In this document: positions 37,170 through 51,400 of the stretch, piece by piece | Layout of the letters: each line of letters starts with the position of its first letter | Numbering within the stretch: position 1 is the stretch's first letter | Source of the DNA: Dirofilaria immitis | Taxonomy: Eukaryota; Nematoda; Chromadorea; Rhabditida; Onchocercidae | DNA length: 64,000 bases | Direction: 5' to 3' | Assembly (NCBI GenBank): GCA_024305405.1 | Contig: JAKNDB010000076.1 | Location: forward strand, 864,501 to 928,500 | Translations under genes and position numbers: made by a program | The notes under the pieces: generated by a model | What the model saw: the letters and a program-made list of their open reading frames with translations, nothing else | What the model was told of the DNA's origin: nothing | Databases searched by the model: none

Positions 37170-40100
37170 AAGACATTATTGGCATTACAAAACGCATTCC
37201 TCAAATATTCTTATTGATTAAATATTTGATAAAATGGATGTTCAATTCGAATTGGAGTGTGGCATAATTTGGTGAGTAAAATGAAGCATTAGTGATTTGT
37301 CAGATTGCGAAATGGTGATAATGTCATCAACAGTAAAGCATGAAGAAATATATGCCTTTAAGCTGATAAATGAAACGAGAATTCAATTCAAAAATACATT
37401 TCGATTTGCATTTATTTAACTGATAATATATAGAGTACTAATCCTAACGTGATGATATGTTTTATCAGTGCATTTTTCAAATAGAATAATAGAAATCAAC
37501 TAACAAATAAAACGAAGATATTACTTCGACGAGTTCTATAATTCATCGAATCTTCAACAAAAACCGTTAACAGCACTATATAAACTTGAGGCTCTCGAAT
37601 TATACATCATCGATATCACTTAAGATATCAATTTGATACTTTTAAAATAAATCCGAAGAAATAAGTCAATAAAAGGAATGAAATGAGCAATAAGAATGAA
37701 GGAATGTTGGAGTTTCAACATTTTTTAATAGTGCAAAGAATGAAGAAAAAAAAGTCTATTTATATATTTAAGTCATATATTAAAAAATTTGCGCCAATTT
37801 TTTAGAAGAAATTTCTTCAACATCAAGATGAAGGAATATTCAAAAGTTAAACTGCCAATGATAAATGATCTTAACAAGTTCGATAAATTAAAGAATTAAA
37901 TCTATTCGCTTGAAAACATATATAATAATGCCATAAAATTGAAAAGCAAGGAATATTTATTAGCACATAAAAATGAGTCGTTCTTTAGATAATTATATTT
38001 TTCCTATGTCTTCAGATAATTCTTCTAATTTTGACGAATAACTGTTTTAATAAATCTTCAAAATGTCATTATGGGCAGAAAATGTAAATTTCCTTGCATA
38101 CTTTCTAAAAACTTCGATCTGTAAATAACGTTTATTACAGTTTTTAGCGAATAAATTTTTCAGTAAAACTAATTTATGACGATTCCTAATGTATCATTCA
38201 AAGATGATTACTTCGAAACTAAGTAAAATATATGAAATGCTCACATAAGTTTTACATAAGATTTAGTGACTCTACCTAGGACAAAAATGTATATTGAATC
38301 TTTATTATCATATAAAATATAATTATGATAACTGAAAAATCTGTGATAATTTTACCTGATGGTAATTTTTCTCCAATTTTATCATTCTAGAATCTGTAAA
38401 TCAAATTTTTGAACAAATTTTCGGTTTTAGAAAGCAATGTTGATATGAATACGACCGTCAATCTTAGTTCATTCGTTTTTAGTACGAAAACAGCTTAAAC
38501 ATCCTTTCTCTTCTCGAAATGTCAGAAATGACAATATCGATCTACAAATGAACAAAGCAATGAAACGTAGGTTTTTGTTGCAAAAATGAATTTTCATCAG
38601 CAAAATTCATACTTACCAAGAGCTCAATTAGTAACTTCAAATATCTGATGCTGAAAATTTGTCAGCTATACAGACAGCCTCTATTGAACCGATTGCAAAA
38701 TTTTACATTCCATTCATATTGAAATTAAAATGCGCGATTAAAATTGAAAAGATTAAATAAGAATATGTAAGTTCATGAGCTATCAAATTGTTCAGATCCA
38801 TTTTTAATGGGTCATAGTTTTCTATATGATTTATCTGTCTTTAACACAATAGAGAGCAAATTATTATCTATAAATTATTGTTTTTGGCCTCAATTTCTCA
38901 AGTTTATCTATAAATCAGATGCTTTTAACCTCAGATAATCCAAAAGCTTACAGTTCATCTTCTAACGTAAATTCATGCAGTTAAAAAAACATGTTAATAA
39001 ATGAATACAGAAAAGATATTGATTATAACTGGTTTCTATCATTGATCTATTCTTTTTAATTTTCTACGTGACTATTTTAACGAAAAGATTTAATGAAGTT
39101 GTAATTCGTTGGAACTTGATAAATGAACATATGAATTATTACCATTCCCAAAAAATAATGGCAACAGATTTCGGTAGTTAATATAATTAAAAATATTTGT
39201 AAGCTGATAGAATCTTAGTGTGAAGAAGAAAATGTGATAGATACTACTTCTTGCAAGGAATATTTAAAAATAGATTTGTTGATTAATTACTAGCCTATTA
39301 AATGTCAATTTTCTACGATCTACGGTGTTCTAGGAAAATTGTTCTGCGAAAAGCTATAAACATTTAGAAACTTAGGAACTACAAAACCAGTCTGAAAATA
39401 TTGTTTAAGACCAATAATTCATTTCATAAAATATTATGATGCTATAAGTAGACATTGTTTAGCCTGAAATGTTTTATAATTAAGAATTATAAAGTAATTA
39501 AGGATTACTAATTATTGAAAAGGAGCCTATACTACCGAGATGGCCATTTCTATATTTTATTGAGGCTGCTCTCAATGAGGAATAAACTGATCGAAAATTG
39601 AAAGTGATGGGATAGGAAATAGTAAAGAAGATTGGCTTGCAAAGCAGCTGCTAGCTTGGCTTGGTTTTGCCTGGATCGACTAGCAGACATGAAGGAAGGA
39701 AGAAACGAAAGGAGAAATAATATTTTTTTGTTTATTCCATTCCTGCCAAACTATTTCTCTTTATTTTTCTCCACCACAAAAAGTTTAATTGAAACAGTAA
39801 AGGTTTTGTAAAGATATTAAATGCATCATGTCTTTAAATTATTGATTCAGGTTATCTCATTCCTTATTAAACTTAGTATGAAATAATTCTTGCAATTTGT
39901 CTATTTTCTAACCCTTAAGAAATGTCAAAAAAGTTTGAACGAAAATCCAAATTAATTTATTGTTCGATTCGATGAAGGATTTATAGACCAAATGATCAGA
40001 AATCTAACAAACATTTCAAATGTAACGAAATTTCGATGACACTTTCGTATGTGTTCAGTGCAACGTCTACTCTCAGGTGTGTTAAGCTGTTTCGAATTTT

Positions 40101-40783
40101 GAGTCAGCATACTCTGTATTCATTTGTTGTCAGCTGTTTCAACCTTTTTATTTCTAAGATGATGAGATTTACAAAAAATAGGCTGTGAACTTGATAATAT
40201 ATTCCGAATAGCACATATTCTTGACAATCTTGAAATGAAAAAAAAGATTACTTACAAATTAACTTCCCTGAAATTTTGAAGTCTTTGAAGTTATCTAAAT
40301 TTGTTTCTAGATTGAACAATTTAATTGCATTATAGCTTCTGGTAAAATTTAGGTTTCAATCAAATTTTTTATTGTGCGAAGCGGTATAAAGCAAAAGACA
40401 AATTTTTATTTCTGAAAAATAATTTTCGACCATCCTAAGAAATAATTTTATTCAAAAAAATTGAAAAAAGCAGCAAAAGAGTTCCGAGAGAGCGAAATAA
40501 TGAAAAGAAACAAAAATATAAAGATGATCAAATCTCCTGTAGTAATTTGAATACATTTAAAAATTCTATTTCGCTTTAAATTTGTTTTTCTACGAATATC
40601 TAATTGTAATTATTAAGATTTTTATGATTTAGCTTTTGAATCATGGATATGTTTTAAAAAAGTATAAATTCAGATACTGCAAGAGTTTGTTATGAAGTAG
40701 GAAGAAAGTTGGAAAGCAATATCAGTCATAAAATAAGCATCATATATTCAACGCATTAGTTTATAAAATAACAAGACTTCTAC

Positions 40784-40803
40784 AAAAAAAAAAAAAAAAA
40801 AAA
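40784..40803. repeat. poly-A run, 20 bases
   Basis: Uninterrupted A run on the + strand. There is no retroelement-like sequence beside it that I can recognise. Confidence 0.9.
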
Positions 40804-43165
40804 CCACATAGTAAGTTTGAGATTCCTTCCTCAGAGTGTGTTGAATTTAAAATGCCATTCAAATATATTTTATATTAAATTCATATTAGTAACGAGAAGA
40901 AATATTTCTTAATGAATTCTACTCAACACTTCATAAGTGTACAAATATGATTTCAAAATGTGATTGAATTATTTTATTAGTTACCGAAATATAAACTTTA
41001 ATTTTTGCGATGAACTTTCAAGAATGACAAGAAAAAATCGTATTACTCGCAGACAAATATTTTGGACGAAATACGCTCGACTTCGAGAATGAAAAATAAA
41101 TCAAAAAGCTAAATTTTCCAAGAAATACGAACATTACGTGTTTTTAGCATGCATCATCTTTAAAAATCATTTCTGTTTGTATCATTATTGCTATTAATTT
41201 TATTATATAACGAAATAATATCTCGGTAAAAAGATAAGCAAATAAAATAATTTAGAAGTGTGATAACCCTGACAAGACATATTTTATAGAAGGAAAAAGA
41301 AGCTAATATGAATGACTTTAATGATTTTACTCAAGATTTTAGAAAGCTTATTATTAAAATTTGGTTAGGAATTGAGCGAACATAATGCTTGCACATTTTT
41401 AACTGCAATTTATCATGCAAATAGGTTTCCGGATTCAATCCAACGTTTAAATTGAAAATTAAAACTTCAAGGAAAAAAGTCAGACCAGCTGTCACGACAA
41501 CTGGACGACCATTCAAGATTTAATTGTTCGGACTGCATGGTTCATAATTATCCATTCACTGTTCTCCGTTGATATAACTTTTTACTCTTCAAATAATCGT
41601 CACTATCATCATAATTAGAAAATACAAAATATTACCTGGACAATACTAACTGAAAATACTGTATAAATAAAACACGAATACAAAAGATTGAAAAGCTTCT
41701 GCTGTGTGTATATACATGAGATACGCTCATCATTTAATAAGAGACATTTTAATGAAATTGAAATAATATATTTTTCGAAATATGAGTTTATAAACTACAA
41801 TTTATTTAAGCAATAGATTTAAATGCTAGTAATTTGTGAACAGTTGATAGTTTTAAATATTAGATAATCATCTGATAACTTTTTTATACTCCAACAAGTA
41901 CCAAAAAATTATTTGCAATATTAAATCATTATTGTGGCAGTGAATTCTTTAAAAATAAAATATGCTTATATATCTATTTCGCATTTCTGCTACTGCAATA
42001 AATTTATTATCATTTAATTTCCATAGTATATGCAAATAATCATTAAACATAAAGGATAAAGTGATTAGAATTAAAATTTAAGCGGTAAAAAATGATCAAA
42101 GCTCAAATTCATGTAAAAATCGAAATGTTAGATAGTTTTGATTTCGAAAAATTAAAAACTTCGTTTTCTATTTGAATTTTTAGTTATTTTTGGTTTCGTC
42201 TAATTTTTGGAATTTGAAAAATTAACTCTTTTGACAAGAAATGACTCTAACTCTAGAAATTTTTGAGAAAATATAAAAGTATGGAGTAATTTACCCATAA
42301 CAAATTGAGAAGGTGTAAAAGAGGAATAATATAAAAACATAGCAAGTAATTTATTGATACAGAGACAGACGGACTGCAAATACAATTACTGTAATGAAAA
42401 GTTCAATATTTCGGAATTTGAATAATTCGTGACTTTGAGATACTCATTTACAAAAGCTGTAAACAAATATAAGAAACATGCATAATATCGGATCTAAAAT
42501 GGCAGGCAGATAGAATTTCATGAAAAGATATGAAATATATTAACATGCAGATAACACTATCATACTATACAAGTAGAATTACTAGAATCGATACTTTAAT
42601 TACAAATTTATACAAAATAGAAATGAGCATTACAGCTGTTGAAGAGATGCAGTGATGAATCAACTGGTAAGCTACCGCAAAAGATGAACATTACTGATAA
42701 TGCAAAAAGTAATTGATATTCCAACTCAAGGGATTACATTATCTTCTTTATATTATAAGAAATTATGAATACTTCATAGACAGCAATCTTTTGACCACTT
42801 CTACATAGATTAAAATGAACAAAATGAACATAAGACTTAAACACGAAATGGTATCTCGGTGCCAAAGGTTCCAATAGATGGATTGCATTTTTCATACCTT
42901 TTTCTATGACAGTTACCCTATTGAGGATTTATTTGTCGTTGTTAGAATAAAAATTTCTAACATAGTAGAAAGTAAGCCATAATGCTTTGAAATGCAAATA
43001 AGGTCATGAACTTCGAATCACACCATTTTCCACCATAGAAGAGAAAAAGGATAACATTATCTATTGCTTATTTTTCGAAATCAGTCAAAATTTAGGTAAA
43101 CAAAACATCCGAGTACCTCCAACAGCTGTAAATTGCACAATATGTTATGAAATATACCTGAATAT

Positions 43166-45478
43166 TTATAATACACGACAAAGAAGTGTTGACTGATAAG
43201 GTATAACTATCAAGTGAGGCGTTTCAGGAGGTGCTGTAGAGGAGAATGACAAAATGTAATATGATAAGTGTTCCTGTGTGTTGATTTTGGATTCAAAAGT
43301 CGAAGTGGTTGAGTTAATTTTCCCACTGTGGATACATGTGGTGGTAGTGGAAGAAGCAACTATGATAGTGATTCTCGCCTGATGCAACTGAAATGAAACA
43401 TGAATCGTTGTTTATGGCTGATCACTCGTGCTACTACTCAATTCAAATAATTCACTTTACGGTCGTTATTACGGCCAGCCAACAAACGATTGGTTTTTTC
43501 GAGCGTGGCTTCGTTTTTGAATCTGTTGCAAAATGTCCAGCGGCAGTCGATCTGCAGAAGAATTTCCTTATCAAACTATCGCGTTATTTGAAGATTTTTA
43601 AAAAATTATAATATTCAAAAATCGATTTTAATTCAGACACTGTTCCTTTTTTCTAGTTTTCTGATATATCTAATCTTCTAATTTCATAATTTCATTGTTC
43701 TCTTCCTAATTTATATTATTGTATTTATTATTTTCACTTCACTTGAATTCTAACTTTTAAGAAAATAAAAGATTAATGAAGACATTTTCGACAGCATTTC
43801 ATTAATCATATATAGAGAGTATTTTAAATAATATCTAAATATCACATGTACAAGAAAAATCAGAATTTGCTAGAAAATAAATTCCAAATTTTGAAATTCA
43901 TAGATGTCAATTAATTAATTCCGTATGTAGAAAATTATTTAAAAACCCCAGATATTTTCTAATAATATAACAATTGTTTTTTAGAGCAACATGCAAAACC
44001 CAAAGCGAACAGTTAAGAAATAAATCAGAAAAAGTTGAAAAACAATTCCAAACATTAAGATCAGAGTAAAAAGACGAAGCAATGATCTTTATGAGGGAAG
44101 CCTTTCTTAATCTCTCTTGGAAATGAAATGAAATTATTAAGACATAACTCTTCACAGTCATTTACTTTTTGATACGTGCAGATAATAATAATGATTAACA
44201 GTAATCGATGGACCTATTTTTATGAATTTCTCATAGTTTTGCTATACGTATGAATAATAAATCTAAATTTACCTCTTCATTTTAGCAGCATTATTCAGCA
44301 TATTTAGTGTTTTATTATTGGCAATGCTGTTGCTATTAAGATGCTTTTTGTCAGCGTCATTTATCCCTAGCAGTTGATTCTCGAAGAGCTGCAACAAAAT
44401 TTGTATTCTTCTAAGAAATTCCACGAAATTTGAGATTGTCCATTAGTATAAGCAAAGCAAGATACTTATAAGCACATTAAAAGTAATACAATTGATTTGT
44501 TGTAGCAATTTATTAAAACGAAGCATACCTTTCGCTCCAATTCTTTTCTTTCGATAGCTTTTTGCTTTGCTTGACGCATTCGTTCGACATGCTTTCCCGA
44601 CATTCCATTGCGTGATTCTCGAATCAAATCCCAGGTATAATCGCATTTGATAGGTTCCTGTAATGATACGTCATTATGTTGAAGCATCAATGCAGGCGAC
44701 ACTGACCGCACAGAACCGGAAACCACTGTTGAGAGTTCATCATCAATAGCAATCAAATCCGGTTCCGGAACAATCACCGGTGTCGAACGACCAGAAGATA
44801 ATTGTCCTGGAATAACAGAATTGTTCATTTGAGCTTATTTATTTGTTTTTATCTATTGTGAATAATGATTTACCACAATAACCACAGAAATTCTCTTCAA
44901 TATTAAATTTTGAATTTTTGCAAACAATATGACGATAAATAAAACTGAATAGTACTTTTTTCAAATAATATTGTAATAATGTGCCATCCAATCTTATTAT
45001 ATTCAATTATTGCTTACAATTACGAAACAGTGAAACCTCATTCTTACCATCAAGCAAAATCCAATCGTCATCCTTAGTTTCCGAACTTCCACTTGGTAAA
45101 GTAAAAGCAACCAACTCGGTCGAATTCGTCAACACGCTAACATTCTCCTGCAAACCACAAAATACAATTTTTAATTTTCTTCAGCAGTACTAAATTCAGA
45201 AGTTTTTTGGAAAAGCTTCTAAGTTTTCCGAAAAATAAATTTTAACAAAAGTTGTAATTTAAAATACTTTTCATAGTCAATGGCTTAACGCCGGAGAATT
45301 TCAATGAACATCGATAATATTCTTATCTATCTACAATTACATGCAAAAGTGATAATCAGCAGAATAGAATTTTCATTTCTGTCTAAGTATACCGGAAAGA
45401 ACTCACAATACTTACTTTTATATTGTTGCGATTAGCATCCTCACTGCCAAAGAAATAATCATAAAAACCATTCAGCAT
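43166..45478 (-). CDS. protein with acidic LIR-like motif, possibly TP53INP/DOR-like
   Basis: Minus-strand exons 45478-45416, 45147-45048, 44806-44529 and 44388-44273 are well supported (good GT/AG, phases match). Exon 1 is MLNGFYDYFFGSEDANRNNI. Exon 2 holds DDDWILLD (Trp50, Leu53), an acidic W-x-x-L motif of the kind that binds Atg8/LC3. Exon 3 ends in a basic coiled-coil-like segment, HVERMRQAKQKAIERKELER. This order (short aromatic start, acidic WxxL soon after, basic helix later) resembles TP53INP1/2, autophagy and transcription cofactors; the assignment is tentative because no longer block matches. The 3' end is uncertain. One open model adds 43551-43473 and 43387-43166 (stop 43166-43168), total 285 residues. 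Joining exon 4 directly to 43387 stops after nine codons. Confidence 0.55.
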
Positions 45479-48400
45479 GTTGTAGTTGATTGATAAAGTC
45501 GAAAAAGCGAAAAAAATTCGTTAAAATGCGAATTTTCGTTGGATCAACTAGGAATTACAGAAAAATTTCTGTACAGAAAGATAGCTAGTGAGAAGAATAT
45601 AAAGTTTACTACAGATATAAGGTTTAGTAAATGCAAGTAAGGTTGTAGAAGAGCGATAAATTCAGCAACGATAAAAATTTTAATGATGACAGGATATGGC
45701 GAAATGAGGAAGCAAGCAAGTGAGGATTGTTGTGCAAGGGATGCCTGAAATGATAGTTTGAAATTAATCAATTAATCAACAAATTATTTAATTTCACAGC
45801 GATAATAATATCGATAATAATAACAACAAATATGCTTCAATACTTTTGTATTGTATTTTTGGAAATGATTCAAGCGTTACTTCAGCATGTTTCGATGTAA
45901 TTCTAACAAGAACTTGTTTCTCACATATTTCTTATGCAATATCGATCTTTAGTTTGAATTAATACCATCTCCTAATCTAGACAACAATTTAAAATAGTCG
46001 AAGGATACAGTGAAGAGACCTCTTAATATACATGTAGAATACCAACAAATGGGACTAAAGAATTGAAGAAAGGCAAGAGACGAGAAAATTTTTATGCATA
46101 TCATCTTGTCCTTGACCGGAACAGTCGATATTTGGATACGATGGCACGCTAAAATATATCTAGTTCGCAAATGATTTTATGAATTGCTTTAATAATAAAG
46201 TTTTCATATGAAAATATGCAAGGAAATGACATATATAGAATATTTTAAATTTAATCTAAAAAAAAGATTTATTGAAAGATGTCCCGAAAATCATATAACG
46301 GATGCCTAGCCATTTAAGCTTTTTACGAATACAACATCATTCTTCATAATACAAATTAACAGAGTTGATATAAAATAATTAAGCATACTTATAATTTTCC
46401 TTTCGCTCAGTGGTTGCAAAAATTATTACATATTGAATGGATGTAACTTAAATTTTCAATGAAGAAACCATATTGAAATGATATAAAATATGCAATGAAA
46501 GAGAAATTTTCTTTTTTAACTTAAGCAAAAATTGAAAGGAAACATAAATCAAAACGAATTTGTGATATATTTGTTTGGTTCATCTTTCGAGATGATTGCG
46601 AAGAGGGTGATTACCACCATAAGAGTATAAAGAATTTCTAAAGGCAAAAAAAAAAAATGGAAATCTGTTACTCAAGCATAACGATGCAAGCATATTGAGC
46701 TATTCTACTTTATTTTGCTTCATCCCAATTCTTCTCTTTTGTCCTATTCTAAATGGCCCAACAACTCATCCCATTCATTTTCCTATCCAATATATTAACT
46801 GTTACCACCTTAGATAACTACTTGAATATCTTATCAACACGATTTCTGACTATCTCTAATTAAGGAGAGAGAATAACAATCGTCCAATCAACCGATCAAT
46901 GCATCTCCAAGCACTATGCATTTCTATAGAATATTATCAGTTTGACGAAGAAGGAAAGGTGACATAGACGTGTCGTAGAAGTGTCCCACCGATTTTCCCT
47001 AAAATTGAAATAAAAATTCCTTGGATGGGAGCAGGAATTTTCATCCGTAATATCATAATACGATTGATAATGGTAAAGACTGCACTGATGGAACTAGGTG
47101 GCAATGGTAGAACTGGTGCCACCGGACTAATAGAAATTTGTTTGAAAAAGCTTCTTGTCGCAGAAAAACTCTCATTATTCTGTAAATAAACAGTAACAAA
47201 CCGGCTCTCTTTTCTATATGGATAAATCATCTTTCCTTTATTTAAAACTTTTCTTCCCAATTTTTTATTCAATTATTACGGTGATTCGAATGAAGCTTAT
47301 GGTACAACATTATTGAAGAAAGATTTAAAGGGAAAACTTATTGAAAAGTGAATATCTTAGCAACCAATTATTTTTGAGAGAAATTTAAGTATGTGCAAAA
47401 CTCGCAATCATGCAAATAAATTATATGTGTGGGGACTGAACTAGATGTTGTAACCCGAAGATTTTATATGATAAATTTTGTAATACATTATATCTTTTCC
47501 TACAACATAAGAAATGAAGCATTACCTCAGAAAGGCTTAATTATTATTACTCTTAGTTTGCATCTATATCTTCACGAGCTGTTTTAGTGCATTCTAAGTC
47601 ATTGATAATGAATTCAAAGATAGAAAAGTTTTAAACTTTTGGAAAATGACAATAAAATTAACATTTCGAAATATAACAAAACACAAATAGAACAGAAATC
47701 AACATTCAAATTACGTTGTAAACAAAACATAATGACAGAAATCGCAAATCTTGTAGCTGTAGATGACGAAGTGCCTCATCGAAATGTTTTTCATGCATTA
47801 ATTAACACCAATATTTCTAATTGGACGGATAAACACAGCAAACTTTGTTTACTAATTTTAATTTCATTTGAATTTATATTCATAAAACATTTAACAAAAA
47901 TTATTACTAATCGAAATTCATTTAGGACAAAAATACATTCACAAAACTTTGACATATAGTATCTACCTTATTCAGCATGTTCAAGTAATGTTTTTGAAAT
48001 AATCTGAGATAAGTATTTAATATTTACGCATATATAAAGTAATCTACGATAAGTATGTAATATATATATGCATATATTTATTTAATTCACAAACGAATTA
48101 CTTTTAACATTTCAACAGTCCAAACGAATTACTTTCAATATTTTAACGGCTGATAGAATCAATCCGATGACCTTTTTTATTTGGTATTGTAGTTCCTTTT
48201 AGTGTCTAATAATTGCGATGAAAGATGGTGGAAATTTGGGGATAAATGTATATCCATGTGACATATTGCCAGACGATCACATCAAATAATGTCAACATCT
48301 CCTTCCACTACTTGTGAATAGATTGAAATAAATAGGTTTCAGGTACACACATCAGCAACACTGTTAACGACAAAAATGCTCCAATAAAAGGATATTCATA

Positions 48401-51400
48401 ATCGTTGGATAAGGTTGTCATTATGAAATGCATCAATTGATATTCTTTCATCTCATCGTTCATTAAATACAATCAAACATATAATGACATACGACAGACC
48501 ATACATTAAAATGCACTCATAAATATTGTCATTCGATTGAAATTCCCTTTAGAGATCATAATCCCAATTTACTCATTGCATCAAAGAGCTTATTTGGCCC
48601 AGTAAGCCTTTGACCGCTTTCAGTGCTAACTTTTACGGATAAAAAAGTTATTCGGAACTTCAAAATGTTAACTAATGCCACAATAAATGATAATTAGAGA
48701 GCTAACGAAGTGATAGTATGTAGAAGTACATAATCAATCTCTACGACATAACCCATCTCAATGTTTGTTCAGTCGAGAAAGTTTATTAGAAAGAATTTTA
48801 TCAAAGAGTTCTCTGAAGAAAAGGTGCAAAGAAATGAATGAGTGATAAGTTCATGTGGTATTGCGTCAGCAATTCATCGGAAGTGTAACGCTGAATGATG
48901 CAAGAAAATGAGAAAAACATTTCCACGGGTAACATTCATAACTGATTGTTACGGATACAGCAATTACTACACAAACAGCTAGCAGATATGCACGCATGAG
49001 ACATCACTACATCACACGGAGTAGTTATGAAGCGTAAACAAAGGCATATCTGACATCATTATATCGATTTGGTTGCACATAGAAACTTTATAGAAAGCTT
49101 GCTATAATTTGAATATCTTGAAAACTGTGAATTTGCAGTCACTAAATAATGTGCCTTCAGCTATAATGCAAAAACATTCTTTGTACGAGTTTCATAATTT
49201 GTCAGCACAATATTTCCAGAAGAAATATAGCCAGTACTATTGAGCAAAAATTACCTACGTTAATTCAGAAATTCAGAATAAGAAAATCTTTAAATAGCAT
49301 AATTATATTCCTTGTAAAATGAAAGATGTTGTTAAAAGGGAAGAAGAAACTTTCTTAACACTGATTTTTTTATTCGTTATTCTTCTCATTGTTTTACACA
49401 AAGAACACAAACTGAATTTTTCAGAGATTAAGCGGAATCTGTCTGAAGACGAGACAGAAGAAAAATTATGTTTCCTTTCCTCGTCCGCTTTCATGAAAGA
49501 GTTTCAACTCTTTAAATGTACCGATAATCATAATGAATGACAGATAACACAAGAAATAGAAAAGTCAACGTAAATGTCAATAGACTTGTAGGCATACTCA
49601 TCTGCCATTATTCCTCGCCAAACGGCAATACAGAACGCAAAGATGGCCTAAGAGAACAGATAGTTTCATCGTTTTTCGTTATAACTTACAAATAATCAAT
49701 CAATAATCAATCGACAACAGTGGAATTACGATGAGAAAAAGATCAATTAATACTAATATATCCGACAGATGAAAATTTCGATACTCACCTTCAGAAGTAA
49801 AAATAATAGAACTATTACTATTTATTATTGCTTCAATAGTAATTGTAATTGTATTAACAATAATTGTTCATTTCATACGCTATCCATTTCAAACAATCAT
49901 AACAAAGATTGTGATATAATCAGTAAATTTACGCAATAAATGATGCAAATACAGCAATATCTTCAAAATTGTTATTTACGATTCGATGAAAAAGGCAGGC
50001 AGGTAGGAAGAAATAACATGAAGGAAAGAGATTAAGGCATTAAAACAATTTTGTTCTTAATTGGTTTTTTTTTTGTTTCTCACGGAAGACGAATAAAAGA
50101 TGGATTTTATATTTCTTAGAAATTACCTCTTAAACTGAAACAGAAAGTTTCTGATTTTCTTGCAGCACAACAATGCAATAGAAAGAAAGCATTGTTATTT
50201 CAGATCAAATTTCTCGATCGAATATCGATAATAATAAATATTTATTTACCTGTAGCAATGCGTCGCAGACATAAAATGATTCAGGATATTTTATGTGATC
50301 GGTAGTAAAATGGGATGGAAAAAGATGAATCTTCTCCACTTCCAGTCATAGTTTAAACAAATATGGAAATATATCAAAACAGTCCTTTAAATTTGGTTAT
50401 TGTTGTAAGAAATATAATGATCTACTACTTACTTCACCTTCATAAACTATTTATAGATACGAGAGTTAGCAGACTTCATTCAAATGAAGTGAAAATAAGA
50501 AGAAGAATGTTTGGAATATTAGTATAGATGAAGAAATGGAAGGATACTACCGTCTTCCTTCCTTCATCAACTGTTCTCTATTTTCAATTCACTAACAATA
50601 GTGGACAACTTCCTTTATAAAATGAATCATAGCTTGCAGCAGATAGCTATGCAAAAAATGTACGAACAGCTCGATGGAAATTTTCTTTTCGCCTTCTACG
50701 AAATAAAATCGCTACTAAATATATGAAGCGACCAAAAACATATGTAAAAGATTGTTGCTGTGTTAACTACAACAACCGCCTAAAGTATCTTCGTTCAGAT
50801 TCGTGATCTGGGGAGACAGCAATACGAGATATCGTTAATACCCGTGCCAACATTCACCCATTCATCTATCCATTACCCGTTCATCATCGATTCATCCAAC
50901 CATCCAATCATCGAACCACATTCGGTCATTGACCTGACGATATCAAGCGATACATATAGTATGGAATGCCTCGTCATCATAGAACGCTGTAGATGCTTCA
51001 CTTCATTACTACGGCTTTTCGATTCTATTTTCAGCTAATGAGTATGTATGTGTCTGTCTGACTGTCTGCTTCCTTATGACAGAACAGAATAGGATGGGAA
51101 ATATTATAAGCAAAGTCTTTCAGGGAATGTAGATGAAGAGAAAGAGGAAAGGTATGGGGCTTCTTTTATCGTCATTGATGGAAAAGAAGGCATCGTTATT
51201 AGGCTAGTAATAACAGCAGCGAGGGTTGGAATTGAGTTGCGGAAACAAAACTTGGTGATATATCGATCCGTAGATAAGATGGAATCAATCAATCAATCAA
51301 TCTCTTCAGACGTTTTGCATTTCATTCTGTTTTGTGCAGGAAGAATGGAAGCTATTGAAATGGCTTTGCTTGCCGTGAAGTTATTATCAGATAACTGATG

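Larger units (their letters stand above)
35256..43165. other. 7.9-kb gene-poor interval
   Basis: AT-rich throughout, with simple repeats at 36764-36786 (ATG), 37110-37169 (CA/TA) and 40784-40803 (A run). No frame with protein-like content plus splice signals was recognised on either strand. A G+C-richer patch at 39630-39700 has no open frame of note. Unrecognised short exons are possible. Confidence 0.35.

Noticed and set aside
36857..37204. 115-codon minus-strand frame with YIYIY and CVCVC runs
   Set aside because: It is created by the CA/TA microsatellite; no splice context.
46937..47272. 111-codon minus-strand open frame (LPLPPSSISAVFTIINRIM...)
   Set aside because: A second frame over the same bases is equally protein-like, so no coding call can be made; mentioned only as a possible exon region.
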